DNA from: Arsenophonus nilaparvatae
Lineage (GTDB): Bacteria; Pseudomonadota; Gammaproteobacteria; Enterobacterales; Enterobacteriaceae
Direction: 5' to 3' (one strand)
Length of the DNA: 64,000 nt
Assembly (NCBI RefSeq): GCF_000757905.1
Contig: NZ_JRLH01000003.1
Positions 18,111 through 27,743 of the stretch are shown here, piece by piece. Made by a program: the position numbers and the translations under genes. Position 1 is the first letter of the stretch. Each line of letters starts with the position of its first letter. Under the pieces are notes generated by a model, which was not told where the DNA came from, ran no database searches, and was given only the letters and a program-made list of their open reading frames with translations.

Positions 18111-18145
18111 CGTACTAGTAAACTAGATCATTCGGATTGTGTCAA
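18111..18145 (-). promoter_or_regulatory. trp promoter with TrpR operator
   Basis: On the minus strand TTGACA (18145-18140) and TTTACT (18122-18117) are 17 bases apart. The stretch ATCTAGTTTACTAGTACG overlaps the -10 and closely resembles the E. coli trp operator, whose centre is CTAGTTAACTAG. TrpR with tryptophan would block polymerase here. A trpR gene is not in the window. Confidence 0.85.
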
Positions 18146-18206
18146 GTAATTTATGCCACACTATGAATTTTTTCTATAATCGTCAGCTGTAAATGAGGAT
18201 AAAGCT

Positions 18207-19064
18207 TTGGCACACGACAATGAGAAGCTGTCTGTTATTTATGATCTACATAGTCACACAAAAGCTTCTGATGGTGATCTCACCCCCTTAGAATTAGTAG
18301 ACAGAGCGGTATTAATGGGGGTCGATGTATTAGCTATCACTGATCACGATACAGTTAATGGAATTTTGCCAGCATGGCAGTATATTAATGAAAAAAGTAA
18401 GCCGCTAACATTAATTGCCGGTATTGAAATTTCCACAATTTGGGAAAAAATTGAAATTCATATCGTCGGTCTTAACATTAATCTGGATGCAAACTGTCTT
18501 AAACATTTATTGGAAATGCAAACCGCACGGCGCAACCTGCGTGCGGAAAAAATAGGCTATAAATTAGAAAAATTCGGTATTCCTGATGCCTGGCAAAATG
18601 CTAAAGCTTATGCTGCCGGTGGACAGGTAACACGTAGCCATTTTGCGCGTTATATTATGGATTATGCGAAACAAAAAAGTATCGGCCATGTTTTTAAAAA
18701 ATATTTAACCCGAGGTAAACCAGGTTACGTCCCGGCTGATTGGTGTAAGCTTGGTGAGGCAATAGACGTTATTCATCAAGCGGGAGGCGTTGCCGTCTTG
18801 GCACATCCTGGGCGCTACTCGCTATCAGCAAAATGGCAAAAAAAGTTAGTTTTATATTTTAAACAGCAACAGGGTGATGCGATTGAAATTGCTCAATGCC
18901 AACAATCGCCTGATGAACGAAAAAATTTAACTGAATTAGCTAGACTACATGATTTATATGCTTCGGTCGGTTCTGATTTTCATCGCCCCTGTGCCTGGAC
19001 TGAGCTAGGTAGAAATCTTTGGTTACCCGCGGGTGTTACACCGATTTGGCAAACCTGGCAATAA
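18207..19064 (+). CDS. rnm: RNase AM (Rnm/YciV), PHP-domain 5'-3' exonuclease
   Basis: PHP-family metal-dependent phosphoesterase. E. coli YciV (RNase AM) matures the 5' ends of rRNAs. Metal ligands are seen in DLHSHTKASDG, AITDHDTV and GIEISTIWE, and near the C-terminus in AVLAHPGRY and GSDFHRPC. The start is a TTG at 18207, chosen because GAGGA lies seven bases upstream and the next residues align with E. coli. At 285 residues it is close to the E. coli length (293). It is divergent from the trp operon, the conserved arrangement. Confidence 0.94.
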   Translation: MAHDNEKLSVIYDLHSHTKASDGDLTPLELVDRAVLMGVDVLAITDHDTVNGILPAWQYINEKSKPLTLIAGIEISTIWEKIEIHIVGLNINLDANCLKHLLEMQTARRNLRAEKIGYKLEKFGIPDAWQNAKAYAAGGQVTRSHFARYIMDYAKQKSIGHVFKKYLTRGKPGYVPADWCKLGEAIDVIHQAGGVAVLAHPGRYSLSAKWQKKLVLYFKQQQGDAIEIAQCQQSPDERKNLTELARLHDLYASVGSDFHRPCAWTELGRNLWLPAGVTPIWQTWQ

Positions 19065-19185
19065 AAATTTGGGATTATCGTTTAGGCTTAAATATTATAT
19101 AGTAAGCAGCTTAGGTATATTGATAACTTAATTTTCAAGTTTAATTAAATAATATAGTGATTAAATAAATATATAGAGAACATTC

Positions 19186-19806
19186 ATGGGACAATCTCTC
19201 CATATTCACCCACAAAATCCGCAACCTAGATTAATTAACCAATGTATAGAAATATTAAACAAAGGTGGCATTATTGTTTATCCGACTGATTCCGGCTATG
19301 CAATTGGCTGTAAGTTAGATAATAAAAACGCACTTATGCAAATTTGTCGCCTACGTCAATTGGATTCCCGCCACAATTTTACCCTAATGTGTCGTGATTT
19401 ATCTGAAATAGCTGAATATGCCTATCTAGATAATCAGGTGTTTAGAATGATTAAAAATAGTACACCGGGTCATTACACTTTTATTTTACGTGCAACAAAA
19501 GAAGTCCCACGTCGAATAATGAATAAAAAACGTAAAACAATAGGCATACGTTTACCCAATAATCCGATTGCCAGAGATCTGCTTGCCGGAATTGGCGAAC
19601 CTTTGCTATCGACTAGTTTAATATTGCCAGATGAAGATTTTGCTCAGTCTTCAGCAGATGAGATAGAAAGTTTAATTGGTCAACGAGTTGACTTGATTAT
19701 AAATGGTGGTTATTTAAGTGAAAAACCAACCACTGTAGTTGATTTAACAGAGAGTACGCCAAATATCATCCGAGTTGGAATGGGTTCCACGATACCATTT
19801 GAATAA
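19186..19806 (+). CDS. yciO: YciO, Sua5/YrdC-family protein
   Basis: A 206-residue protein of the family that includes the threonylcarbamoyl-AMP synthase TsaC/Sua5. E. coli YciO keeps the fold, but its contribution to tRNA t6A modification is doubtful. Characteristic stretches are GGIIVYPTDSGYAIGC, HNFTLMCRDLSEI, PGHYTFILRATKEVPRR and the C-terminal STVVDL-like PTTVVDLTE. It lies between rnm and rluB as in E. coli. Confidence 0.94.
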   Translation: MGQSLHIHPQNPQPRLINQCIEILNKGGIIVYPTDSGYAIGCKLDNKNALMQICRLRQLDSRHNFTLMCRDLSEIAEYAYLDNQVFRMIKNSTPGHYTFILRATKEVPRRIMNKKRKTIGIRLPNNPIARDLLAGIGEPLLSTSLILPDEDFAQSSADEIESLIGQRVDLIINGGYLSEKPTTVVDLTESTPNIIRVGMGSTIPFE

Positions 19807-19916
19807 AAAAGCTTCAGGTGAGGTTAATAGAAAAACGGTGTATAATAACCACAGTTTATTTTTTAGTTATTTTTATAATTATGACGCCTGTGAAGGTGAC
19901 ACAAGAGGTTTACGCT

Positions 19917-20843
19917 ATGAGCGTTAAAAAGCAGCAAAGTGAAAAGTTACAAAAAGTACTTGCTCGTTGTGGTTATGGATCGCGCAGGGAAATAGAAAGT
20001 TTTATTCAATCCGGTAGGATCAGTGTTGATGGTCAATTAGCGACCTTGGGTGACCGAATAGAAGTTAAATCTAACACTAAAATTCGCTTAGATGGTCACC
20101 TTTTAAAAATCAAAGAAGCGGAGAAAACAGTTTGTCGGATCTTGGCTTATTATAAGCCGGAAGGCGAATTATGTACTCATCATGATCCAGAAGGACGTCC
20201 AACCGTATTTGATCGCTTACCTAAATTAACCGGCTCTCGCTGGATTGCGATAGGTCGCTTAGATGTAAATACCTGTGGTTTATTATTATTTACCACAGAT
20301 GGGGAACTGGCTAATCGTTTGATGCATCCTCGTCATGAGGTTGAACGTGAATATGCAGTTCGTGTTTTTGGTGAAATTAATGATGCTAAAATTCGGCAAT
20401 TAACCAAAGGTGTTCAACTTGAAGATGGTGAAGCTAATTTTAAGACACTGAAGTTTCGTGGCGGAGAAGGCATGAATCAATGGTTTAATGTTACTTTAAC
20501 GGAAGGCCGTAATCGTGAAGTAAGGCGTTTATGGGAAGCGGTAGGCATACAAGTCAGCCGCCTGATCCGCGTTCGTTATGGTGATATTTATTTACCAAAG
20601 GGATTACCCAGAGGAGGATGGACGGAATTAGGTTTAGCCCAGATTAATTATTTGCGTCAACTGGTTGGTCTTACAGATGAAACAGCCAGTAAAATATCGG
20701 TTGAGCAAGATAGACGGCGTATTAAAGCAAATCAGATCCGTCGTGCTGTAAAACGGCATACACAAGTTTCTTCGATGCGAGTAACAAATAAACGAGCAAC
20801 TGGGGCTGCCAGGGGGCGTAATATATCTTCGCGTAAAGGATAA
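19917..20843 (+). CDS. rluB: 23S rRNA pseudouridine(2605) synthase RluB
   Basis: Isomerises U2605 of 23S rRNA to pseudouridine. An N-terminal S4 RNA-binding domain (EKLQKVLARCGYGSRREIE...) is followed by the RsuA-type catalytic domain with the active-site Asp in IGRLDVNTCGLLLFT. I start at the ATG at 19917, behind AGAGG, giving 308 residues (E. coli 291); the frame is open further upstream but without similarity. The C-terminal tail after about residue 265 is Arg/Lys-rich and probably binds rRNA. In E. coli btuR follows; it is absent here. Confidence 0.95.
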   Translation: MSVKKQQSEKLQKVLARCGYGSRREIESFIQSGRISVDGQLATLGDRIEVKSNTKIRLDGHLLKIKEAEKTVCRILAYYKPEGELCTHHDPEGRPTVFDRLPKLTGSRWIAIGRLDVNTCGLLLFTTDGELANRLMHPRHEVEREYAVRVFGEINDAKIRQLTKGVQLEDGEANFKTLKFRGGEGMNQWFNVTLTEGRNREVRRLWEAVGIQVSRLIRVRYGDIYLPKGLPRGGWTELGLAQINYLRQLVGLTDETASKISVEQDRRRIKANQIRRAVKRHTQVSSMRVTNKRATGAARGRNISSRKG

Positions 20844-21005
20844 TATAAAATTAAAGGCAATATTGTCGACAAATTCAGCTGCCTAATGCTTTTTTAATAG
20901 ATAAAAATAGCGCTATATAAATAAATACTTTTAATTTAATTGAGATGATCCTTAGAATAGGCTACTTTCATTAGGCTAAGTTTGATTAGAAGGTTGAAAT
21001 TTTAT

Positions 21006-21938
21006 ATGCCACAATTTGGGCAAATTATCGCTAGCAGCATATTTATATTGCTGTTAGCAAGCTGTGATGAGCCGCAATTAACCCATTCTGCTGATGGGAA
21101 ATTTTACGTTAGTCATAATAATAAAGATGCCCTTTATTTTAAGATTGATAATCAACCTGTTAAACTTGTTCAGGGTGAAATTAAACAACTTGATTTACGA
21201 GCTGGCAAGCATACGATTGAATACCCCATTGGCCAAAAAACTGAATTTATCATTTACCCTGGTAACCAGGGGGGAATTATTAATCCTACCCGGCAATATT
21301 ATTATTCTTATAGTTCGGTTTTTAAAGAAATTATTTCTAACCAATTATTCTCTTTGAAATATAATCAAATTGTTGTTGATGGAATAAAAGTACAGGGTCC
21401 AATACTAAGTAGTAATGCCTTATTTATTGATAATAATGTTTTTAAATGTGATTACCCTATAGGCGCATCTTTTCTCAATGTTTTCGCTTTGAATAAAAGT
21501 AAACAATTAGAAGGTCAAGTGAAAGCAAAATGTTTTACCAAAGAAGAGTTTATTGATTTTTTGTCAGTAGTAGGATCAAAAGTTAATAATATTCATATTG
21601 TTGATAAAGGAATAAAGGAACAAAACACGATAACGCATTCGTTTGAATATGCACTTCCAATTGCAAATTTTAATAATTATTCTTTACAATCTTATGCTAA
21701 TAGAATTGTTGAAATTGTTGATGACTTTAAAAACATCAGTAATATAGAGTCAAAAGCGCAAATCTATGATGAATATTACCACTACATTTACAATATGGCG
21801 AAAATTTATAGCACTTTCCATTTAGGGCAGAATAAACATGATCGTGATGAGTATTCTGCTTTTATCAATCAAACAAATATGATTTTTAATGCAGGGATAT
21901 TAAAGCAGCACCCAGTAAATAACTATAAAGCTCATTAA
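21006..21938 (+). CDS. Putative lipoprotein of unknown function
   Basis: I do not recognise this protein. It starts with a signal peptide ending in the lipobox LLLASC followed by Asp, so it is probably lipidated; Asp after the Cys would favour inner-membrane retention in E. coli-type sorting. The ATG at 21006 gives 310 residues. A TTG at 20982, eight codons upstream, would give a more positive N-terminus (MIRRLKFY) and is an equally possible start. The mature part is rich in Asn, Tyr, Lys and Ile without obvious repeats; a few cysteines (FKCDYP, KAKCF) may pair. It sits between rluB and yciK where E. coli has btuR, convergent with yciK. Confidence 0.75.
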   Translation: MPQFGQIIASSIFILLLASCDEPQLTHSADGKFYVSHNNKDALYFKIDNQPVKLVQGEIKQLDLRAGKHTIEYPIGQKTEFIIYPGNQGGIINPTRQYYYSYSSVFKEIISNQLFSLKYNQIVVDGIKVQGPILSSNALFIDNNVFKCDYPIGASFLNVFALNKSKQLEGQVKAKCFTKEEFIDFLSVVGSKVNNIHIVDKGIKEQNTITHSFEYALPIANFNNYSLQSYANRIVEIVDDFKNISNIESKAQIYDEYYHYIYNMAKIYSTFHLGQNKHDRDEYSAFINQTNMIFNAGILKQHPVNNYKAH

Positions 21939-22017
21939 TTGACCAGTCACTTTGTTTGATAATTGGTTATATCATTTATTATTAATTTTTATTGCGATTA
22001 GTTTTTATAGCTAAATA

Positions 22018-22788
22018 TTAAATTGCCACACCGGGCCTACGATTAGGCTGTGCATCAAAACTTACTCCTGATTCCTTAATACTATCTTCTCCCATTAGAT
22101 AAAGATATATCGGCATAATTTCTTGTGGAGTTTTTAGTTGCATAGGATCCTCTGAAGGAAAAGCATTGGCTCTCATTTGCGTTCTTGTGCCACCGGGATT
22201 AATGCAATTAACACGTAAATTAGTATCTTTATATTCATCAAATAATACCTGCATTAGACCTTCGGTTGCGAATTTGGAAACTGAATAGGCCCCCCAATTA
22301 GCTCGACCTCGTCTGCCGACGCTTGAAGTGGTAAATATTAAGGAACTATTTGGTGCTTGTAGCTGCAGTGGTAGTAGGGCTTGTGTTAGCATAAAAGTTG
22401 CGTTAACGTTTATTTGTATAACTTCATGCCAAAGTTTTATAGGTTGATCAATAATCGGCGCAATTTTTCCTAATATGCTTGCGTTATGTAATACACCATC
22501 AAGATAGGGATAATGTTGGCTAATGTCAGTTGCTAATTCATGGCATTGTGATTCGGTTATTGTTAATAAATCAAGGGTGTAAATAGAGACTAAAGGGGTA
22601 AATTTGCTATTAGAAATAATTTCTTGTTTGACTTGTTCTAGTTTTGCGGTTGTTCTACCGACTAAAATAAGATTGGCGCCATAACGTGAATAAGTTAATG
22701 CCGCATCACGTCCAATGCCATCGCCCGCGCCTGTAATTAAAATGGTTTTTTGCTTAAGTAAATCAGCTTTAGCTTGGTAAGGTAGCAT
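22018..22788 (-). CDS. yciK: Short-chain dehydrogenase/reductase YciK
   Basis: Classical SDR-fold oxidoreductase of 256 residues (E. coli 252); the physiological substrate is unknown. The nucleotide-binding motif is ITGAGDGIGRDAA, NAG appears as LHNASILG, and the catalytic triad is Ser in TTSSVGRRGR with YSVSK. The C-terminus FDAQPNRRPG matches E. coli. It lies divergently next to sohB, as in E. coli. Confidence 0.95.
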   Translation of the reverse strand: MLPYQAKADLLKQKTILITGAGDGIGRDAALTYSRYGANLILVGRTTAKLEQVKQEIISNSKFTPLVSIYTLDLLTITESQCHELATDISQHYPYLDGVLHNASILGKIAPIIDQPIKLWHEVIQINVNATFMLTQALLPLQLQAPNSSLIFTTSSVGRRGRANWGAYSVSKFATEGLMQVLFDEYKDTNLRVNCINPGGTRTQMRANAFPSEDPMQLKTPQEIMPIYLYLMGEDSIKESGVSFDAQPNRRPGVAI

Positions 22789-22901
22789 GATATTTTCCTA
22801 CTTTTGATTATTCAAATTTATTAATAAGAGCTATAAGCACTTTATCAAGTTTTTAGTTACAATACCCCTATTGTTTATATTCTGTAAAGAAGGATAGAAT
22901 T

Positions 22902-23948
22902 GTGGAATTTCTTTCATCGTATGGATTATTTGTTGCTAAAATAGCAACAGTAGTTGTTGCTATTATATTGATTTCATTGGTTATTTTTAGTTTTGGACAG
23001 CGTAAACAGAGCAAAAAAGGTGATTTAAAACTTATTGATTTAAGTGAAGCTTATCGTCAACGTCAGCGTGAGATGCAACAGGTTAAGATGAGTGACGCTG
23101 AATATAAAATTTGGTTAAAAACCTATAAAAAACAACGTAAAATTGAAGAAAAAAAACAGAAATCGGATGCTAAAGTTGGTCAAACAACGTTAAAAAAACC
23201 TTGTCTTTTTGTAATTAATTTCAAAGGCAGCATGAATGCTCATGAAGTCAATGCATTACGTGAAGAAATTACTGCAATTTTAGCAATTGCTGATAACAAA
23301 GATGAAGTATTGCTTAGGCTTGAAAGTCCAGGTGGCGTTGTGCATGGCTATGGCTTAGCTGCCTCTCAACTAAATCGTTTACGGGAAAAAGGCCTTAAAT
23401 TAATTGCTTCGGTGGATAAAGTGGCAGCCAGTGGCGGTTATATGATGGCTTGTGTCGCCGATCGTATTGTGGCGGCTCCTTTTGCGATTATTGGCTCTAT
23501 TGGTGTAGTTGCGCAAGTACCCAATTTTCATCGATTACTGAAGAAAAAGGATATTGATGTAGAATTACATACAGCCGGAGAGTATAAACGTACACTAACT
23601 TTATTAGGTGAAAATACCGAGCAAGGACGTAAGAAGTTTGTACAAGATTTAAATGAAACACATCAGCTATTTAAAGATTTTGTGCATCAAAAACGGCCGG
23701 CCCTTGATATTAATGCTGTGGCAACAGGTGAGCATTGGTATGGTATCCAGGCAAAGGAAAAAGGATTAATTGATGAAATAGGCGTTAGTGATGACATTAT
23801 TATCAATCAAATTGATGCTCGTGAAATTATTGAGGTAACTTATACTCCGGCCAGACGTTTTATTGATCGTTTAATGGGCAGCATGGTAGAAAATGCAGAC
23901 AAGTTGTTAATACGCTGGTGGCAAAGAGGACAGAGGCCACTGCTTTAA
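22902..23948 (+). CDS. sohB: Probable inner-membrane protease SohB
   Basis: Member of the S49 (SppA-like) peptidase family. One N-terminal membrane segment (about residues 8-30) is followed by a charged region and the protease domain. The Ser/Lys dyad is likely S177 in KVAASGGYMMAC and K229 in AGEYKRTLTL. The start is a GTG at 22902 with AAGGA upstream; the 348 residues match E. coli (349). In E. coli, high-copy sohB suppresses a htrA mutation. A strong terminator follows. Confidence 0.95.
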   Translation: MEFLSSYGLFVAKIATVVVAIILISLVIFSFGQRKQSKKGDLKLIDLSEAYRQRQREMQQVKMSDAEYKIWLKTYKKQRKIEEKKQKSDAKVGQTTLKKPCLFVINFKGSMNAHEVNALREEITAILAIADNKDEVLLRLESPGGVVHGYGLAASQLNRLREKGLKLIASVDKVAASGGYMMACVADRIVAAPFAIIGSIGVVAQVPNFHRLLKKKDIDVELHTAGEYKRTLTLLGENTEQGRKKFVQDLNETHQLFKDFVHQKRPALDINAVATGEHWYGIQAKEKGLIDEIGVSDDIIINQIDAREIIEVTYTPARRFIDRLMGSMVENADKLLIRWWQRGQRPLL

Positions 23949-24515
23949 ATTATGAATAAGAAATACATACCGGCGTTTTTAGCCGGTATTTTTATAATGT
24001 AATAGTTAAAACTTAATTATTTAATTGCAAATAAAATATTAATTAATCACTTAAAAACATGACAAACAATTTTATACAACACTACTAAGCTATTTTATTT
24101 GGAAATTAATTTCTTTCTGAAAATTTTATTTATATATCTGTTTGAACTAGATTTCTGCTACTTTTTATATAATTTTATTGATTTTTTTTATAATCTATTC
24201 ATAACTTATTGAGGTGGTTTTTGTTGTCATAACAATACCTATGAATAAAATAAGTGGTTGCGCATCATTTTTTATCAGGTAGAGTGTAGGCTTTTTATTA
24301 CTTATGATGCTTTACTTTTGTCATTGTTTTGCTGACAAAATTGTACTATTGAATCTGATTACAGTATGAATTAACAAAGGTTTTTATCTTTATGGCAAAG
24401 TATTTAAGCAAAAAAAAGTTGATATATTGTGAATCTGACGCAATATAAAAAGAGATTTCATTCCATCTGGCTGGAAAGTCAGTACGCTTAGACAATATTT
24501 TAGGTAAAGATAACT
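23949..24515. other. Intergenic region between sohB and topA
   Basis: Contains the sohB terminator at its left end and otherwise about 500 AT-rich bases with no supported gene. E. coli carries yciN here; I see no trace of it. The topA promoters must be in the right part. Confidence 0.6.
23967..23993 (+). terminator. sohB terminator
   Basis: ATACCGGC (23967-23974) pairs with GCCGGTAT (23982-23989) around a seven-base loop, followed by a T run, 18 bases after the sohB stop. Confidence 0.9.
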
Positions 24516-27116
24516 ATGGGTAAAGCTCTTGTTATTGTGGAGTCCCCGGCAAAAGCCAAGACTATCAACAAATACCTTGGTAATAACTACGTTGTTAAAA
24601 GTAGCGTAGGGCATATACGTGATTTGCCAAAAAGTGGTGGTTCCAGCTCACAAAAGAATACAAACTCAGCCAACAAGGTTAAAAAAGTAAAAAAAGATGA
24701 GCATGAGGCGCTTGTAAATAGAATGGGAGTTGACCCATATCATGGGTGGAAAGCCAATTATCAAATTTTACCTGGCAAAGAAAAAGTCGTTGCTGAATTA
24801 AGATCGCTTGCTTCCGACGCAGAGCATATCTATCTGGCAACGGATCTCGATCGTGAGGGGGAAGCAATTGCCTGGCATTTGCGAGAAGTGATTGGCGGTG
24901 ATAATCAGCGCTTTAGTCGAGTAGTTTTTAATGAAATTACTAAAAATGCAATTAAGCAAGCTTTTGATAATCCTGGTGAATTAAATATTGATCGTGTTAA
25001 TGCTCAACAAGCTCGGCGTTTTTTAGATCGGGTTGTTGGTTATATGGTTTCACCGTTATTATGGAAAAAAATTGCTCGCGGCCTTTCTGCCGGTCGTGTT
25101 CAGTCAGTCGCTGTACGTCTGATTGTAGAACGGGAACGGGAAATTAAAGCATTTGTCCCACAAGAGTATTGGCAGCTGCATACTGAGTTACTGACCGTAG
25201 ATACGGCATTAATTCGAATGGAAGTGACACATGAAAAGGGTAAGCCTTTTAAACCCGTCACCAAAGCACAAATTGATGCTGCTATTGGATTATTAAAAAA
25301 TGCCTATTATCAGGTGTCAGATCGTGAAGATCGGCCCACAATTAGTAAACCCAGCGCCCCTTTTATTACCTCAACCCTGCAACAAGCGGCAAGTACACGT
25401 CTTGGCTTTGGCGTTAAAAAAACCATGATGATGGCACAGCGTCTTTATGAAGCAGGTTATATTACCTATATGCGTACTGACTCAACTAACTTAAGTCAGG
25501 ATGCTTTAAGTATGGCTCGCAATTATATTGACCACAAATTTGGCAGCAAATACCTGCCTAAACAGGCGAATGTTTACACCAATCAAAAAAGTTCGCAGGA
25601 AGCACATGAAGCTATTCGTCCTTCTAATATTGATGTTGGTGTTGATGCTCTAAAAGAGATGGAAGCGGATGCCAAAAGATTATATCAACTGATTTGGAAC
25701 CAATTTGTTGCTTGTCAAATGACACCAGCTGAATTTGATTCAACGACAATAACCGTCAAAGCTGGAGATTTTGAGTTAAAGGCTAAAGGGCGTATTTTGC
25801 GTTTTGATGGTTGGACTAAAGTTATGCCAGCATTGCGCAAAGGTGATGAAGATAAAATATTACCTATGGTCAAAGTTGGTAGTCAGCTTGAATTGGATAA
25901 ATTGTGTCCTAGCCAACACTTTACTAAACCTCCAGCACGTTTTGGTGAAGCTTCCCTGGTTAGAGAACTTGAAAAACGTGGCATTGGCCGGCCATCAACC
26001 TATCCGGTTATTATTTCAACTATCCAAGATCGGGGCTATGTAAAAATTGAAAATCGCCGTTTTTATGCTGAAAAAATAGGTGAAATAGTTACTGACCGGT
26101 TAGATGAAAATTTTAGTGAATTAATGGACTATGATTTTACTGCGCGAATGGAAGATCAGCTTGACTTGATAGCAGAAGATCGTATCGAGTGGAAGAGTGT
26201 ATTAGATGAGTTTTTTGCTGCTTTTACCGAACAGCTAGAAAGCGCAAATAAAGCACCCGAGGAAGGTGGCATGCGCCCCAATCCGATGGTATTAACATCG
26301 ATTGAATGTCCTGACTGTCACCGCCAAATGGGAATTAGAACTGCTTCTACGGGGGTTTTTCTGGGATGCTCTGGTTACAGCTTACCAGCAAAAGAGTGCT
26401 GCAAAAAAACCATTAATTTAATTCCTGAAGATGAATTATCAAATATCCTGGTAGCAGAAGAAGAGGATGTGGAAACGCATGCTTTGCGAGCCCGCCGGCG
26501 ATGCCCTAAATGTGGTACCGCGATGGATAGCTACCTTATTGATAATAAACGTAAATTACATGTATGTGGGAATAATCCAGTATGTAATGGTTATCAGGTT
26601 GAAGAAGGTGAATTTCGCATTAAAGGCTATGATGGGCCAATTATTGAATGTGATAAATGTGGCTCAGAAATGCATCTGAAGATGGGTCGATTTGGAAAAT
26701 ATATGGGCTGTACCAATGAGGCTTGTAAAAATACTCGCAAGATCTTGAAGAGTGGTGAAGTGGCTCCGCCTAAAGAAGATCCTATTCCATTGCCGGAACT
26801 AGTTTGTGAAAAATCTGATGCTTACTTTGTATTAAGAGATGGGGCAGCGGGAATATTTTTAGCCGCTAACACTTTTCCAAAATCAAGAGAGACCCGCGCA
26901 CCATTGGTTGAAGAATTGATACGTTTTAAAGATCGTCTGCCAGCTAAATTTAGCTATTTAACCCTGGCGCCATCGGTCGATCCTGAAGGTAATAAAACGA
27001 TTGTTAGATTTAGTCGTAAGACTAAGCAACAATATGTTTCCTCAGAAAAAAATGGTAAAGCCACTGGCTGGAGTGCATTTTATATCGATGGCAAATGGAT
27101 AGAAAAAAACAAATAA
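24516..27116 (+). CDS. topA: DNA topoisomerase I
   Basis: Type IA topoisomerase that relaxes negative supercoils. The Toprim domain (KALVIVESPAKAKTINKYLG, TDLDREGEAIAWH) is followed by the strand-passage core with the catalytic tyrosine Y318 in YITYMRTDSTNL. The C-terminal part has three four-Cys zinc motifs (CPDCHRQMG..., CPKCGTAMD..., CDKCGSEMH...) and then the zinc-ribbon-like domains. The 866 residues match E. coli (865), so it is full length. A strong terminator follows. Confidence 0.98.
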   Translation: MGKALVIVESPAKAKTINKYLGNNYVVKSSVGHIRDLPKSGGSSSQKNTNSANKVKKVKKDEHEALVNRMGVDPYHGWKANYQILPGKEKVVAELRSLASDAEHIYLATDLDREGEAIAWHLREVIGGDNQRFSRVVFNEITKNAIKQAFDNPGELNIDRVNAQQARRFLDRVVGYMVSPLLWKKIARGLSAGRVQSVAVRLIVEREREIKAFVPQEYWQLHTELLTVDTALIRMEVTHEKGKPFKPVTKAQIDAAIGLLKNAYYQVSDREDRPTISKPSAPFITSTLQQAASTRLGFGVKKTMMMAQRLYEAGYITYMRTDSTNLSQDALSMARNYIDHKFGSKYLPKQANVYTNQKSSQEAHEAIRPSNIDVGVDALKEMEADAKRLYQLIWNQFVACQMTPAEFDSTTITVKAGDFELKAKGRILRFDGWTKVMPALRKGDEDKILPMVKVGSQLELDKLCPSQHFTKPPARFGEASLVRELEKRGIGRPSTYPVIISTIQDRGYVKIENRRFYAEKIGEIVTDRLDENFSELMDYDFTARMEDQLDLIAEDRIEWKSVLDEFFAAFTEQLESANKAPEEGGMRPNPMVLTSIECPDCHRQMGIRTASTGVFLGCSGYSLPAKECCKKTINLIPEDELSNILVAEEEDVETHALRARRRCPKCGTAMDSYLIDNKRKLHVCGNNPVCNGYQVEEGEFRIKGYDGPIIECDKCGSEMHLKMGRFGKYMGCTNEACKNTRKILKSGEVAPPKEDPIPLPELVCEKSDAYFVLRDGAAGIFLAANTFPKSRETRAPLVEELIRFKDRLPAKFSYLTLAPSVDPEGNKTIVRFSRKTKQQYVSSEKNGKATGWSAFYIDGKWIEKNK

Positions 27117-27144
27117 AAATTTATCTATTTTCTATAATTAAACA

Positions 27145-27173
27145 AGGCTACTGAAATCAGTAGCCTAATTTTT
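27145..27173 (+). terminator. topA terminator
   Basis: AGGCTACTGA and TCAGTAGCCT form a perfect ten-pair stem (27145-27154 with 27157-27166), then AATTTTT. Confidence 0.9.
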
Positions 27174-27218
27174 AGTTTATATATCGTCGCTATTTCAAAT
27201 CATAACCTGGATTAATAT

Positions 27219-27743
27219 ATGAAATTGAAAATGTTACTAATTATGGGCACTTTTTTTGCTGCAACATCGCTAGCCAATACAATGATAGTTCCAATGAACA
27301 TAGTTACTAAAAAAGATAACGGCCAATCGGTAGGTGAAATTAAGATTACGGAAACAAAATTTGGTTTATTATTTACCCCCAAATTACAAGGATTAGCGCC
27401 TGGAATACATGGTTTCCATGTTCACGAATATCCTAGTTGTGATGCTTTGCAAAAAGATGGAAAGTTAATCGCAGCAGGAAAAGCCGGTGGCCATTTTGAT
27501 CCTAATAAAACAGCCCAACATAAAGGTCCATATAGTAGTAGCGGCCATTTAGGTGATTTACCGGGTTTAGTTGTTAATGCTAATGGTAGTGCTGACTATG
27601 CCATTTTAGCACCGCGGTTAAAATCAATAAGTCAAATTAAGCATAGAGCATTAATAATCCATGAAGGTGGAGATAATTATTCAGATCATCCAGAAACATT
27701 AGGCGGTGGTGGTTTAAGGGTAGTTTGCGGTATTATTAAATAA
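27219..27743 (+). CDS. sodC: Periplasmic Cu/Zn superoxide dismutase
   Basis: Converts superoxide to hydrogen peroxide and oxygen in the periplasm. A cleavable signal peptide of about 19 residues is followed by the SodC fold. Copper and zinc ligands lie in GFHVHEYPSC, GGHFDPNKT, SGHLGDLPGL and the HEGGDNYSD stretch. The conserved disulphide partners are the Cys in YPSC and in RVVCGIIK. The 174 residues match E. coli SodC (173). In E. coli sodC is elsewhere, so its place between topA and cysB is a local rearrangement. In pathogens and symbionts SodC helps resist host oxidants. Confidence 0.96.
   Translation: MKLKMLLIMGTFFAATSLANTMIVPMNIVTKKDNGQSVGEIKITETKFGLLFTPKLQGLAPGIHGFHVHEYPSCDALQKDGKLIAAGKAGGHFDPNKTAQHKGPYSSSGHLGDLPGLVVNANGSADYAILAPRLKSISQIKHRALIIHEGGDNYSDHPETLGGGGLRVVCGIIK

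Noticed and set aside
22850..22868. Ter-like string TTTAGTTACAA between yciK and sohB
   Set aside because: Only the distal half matches; positions 5, 8 and 10 of the core differ, so it is probably chance.
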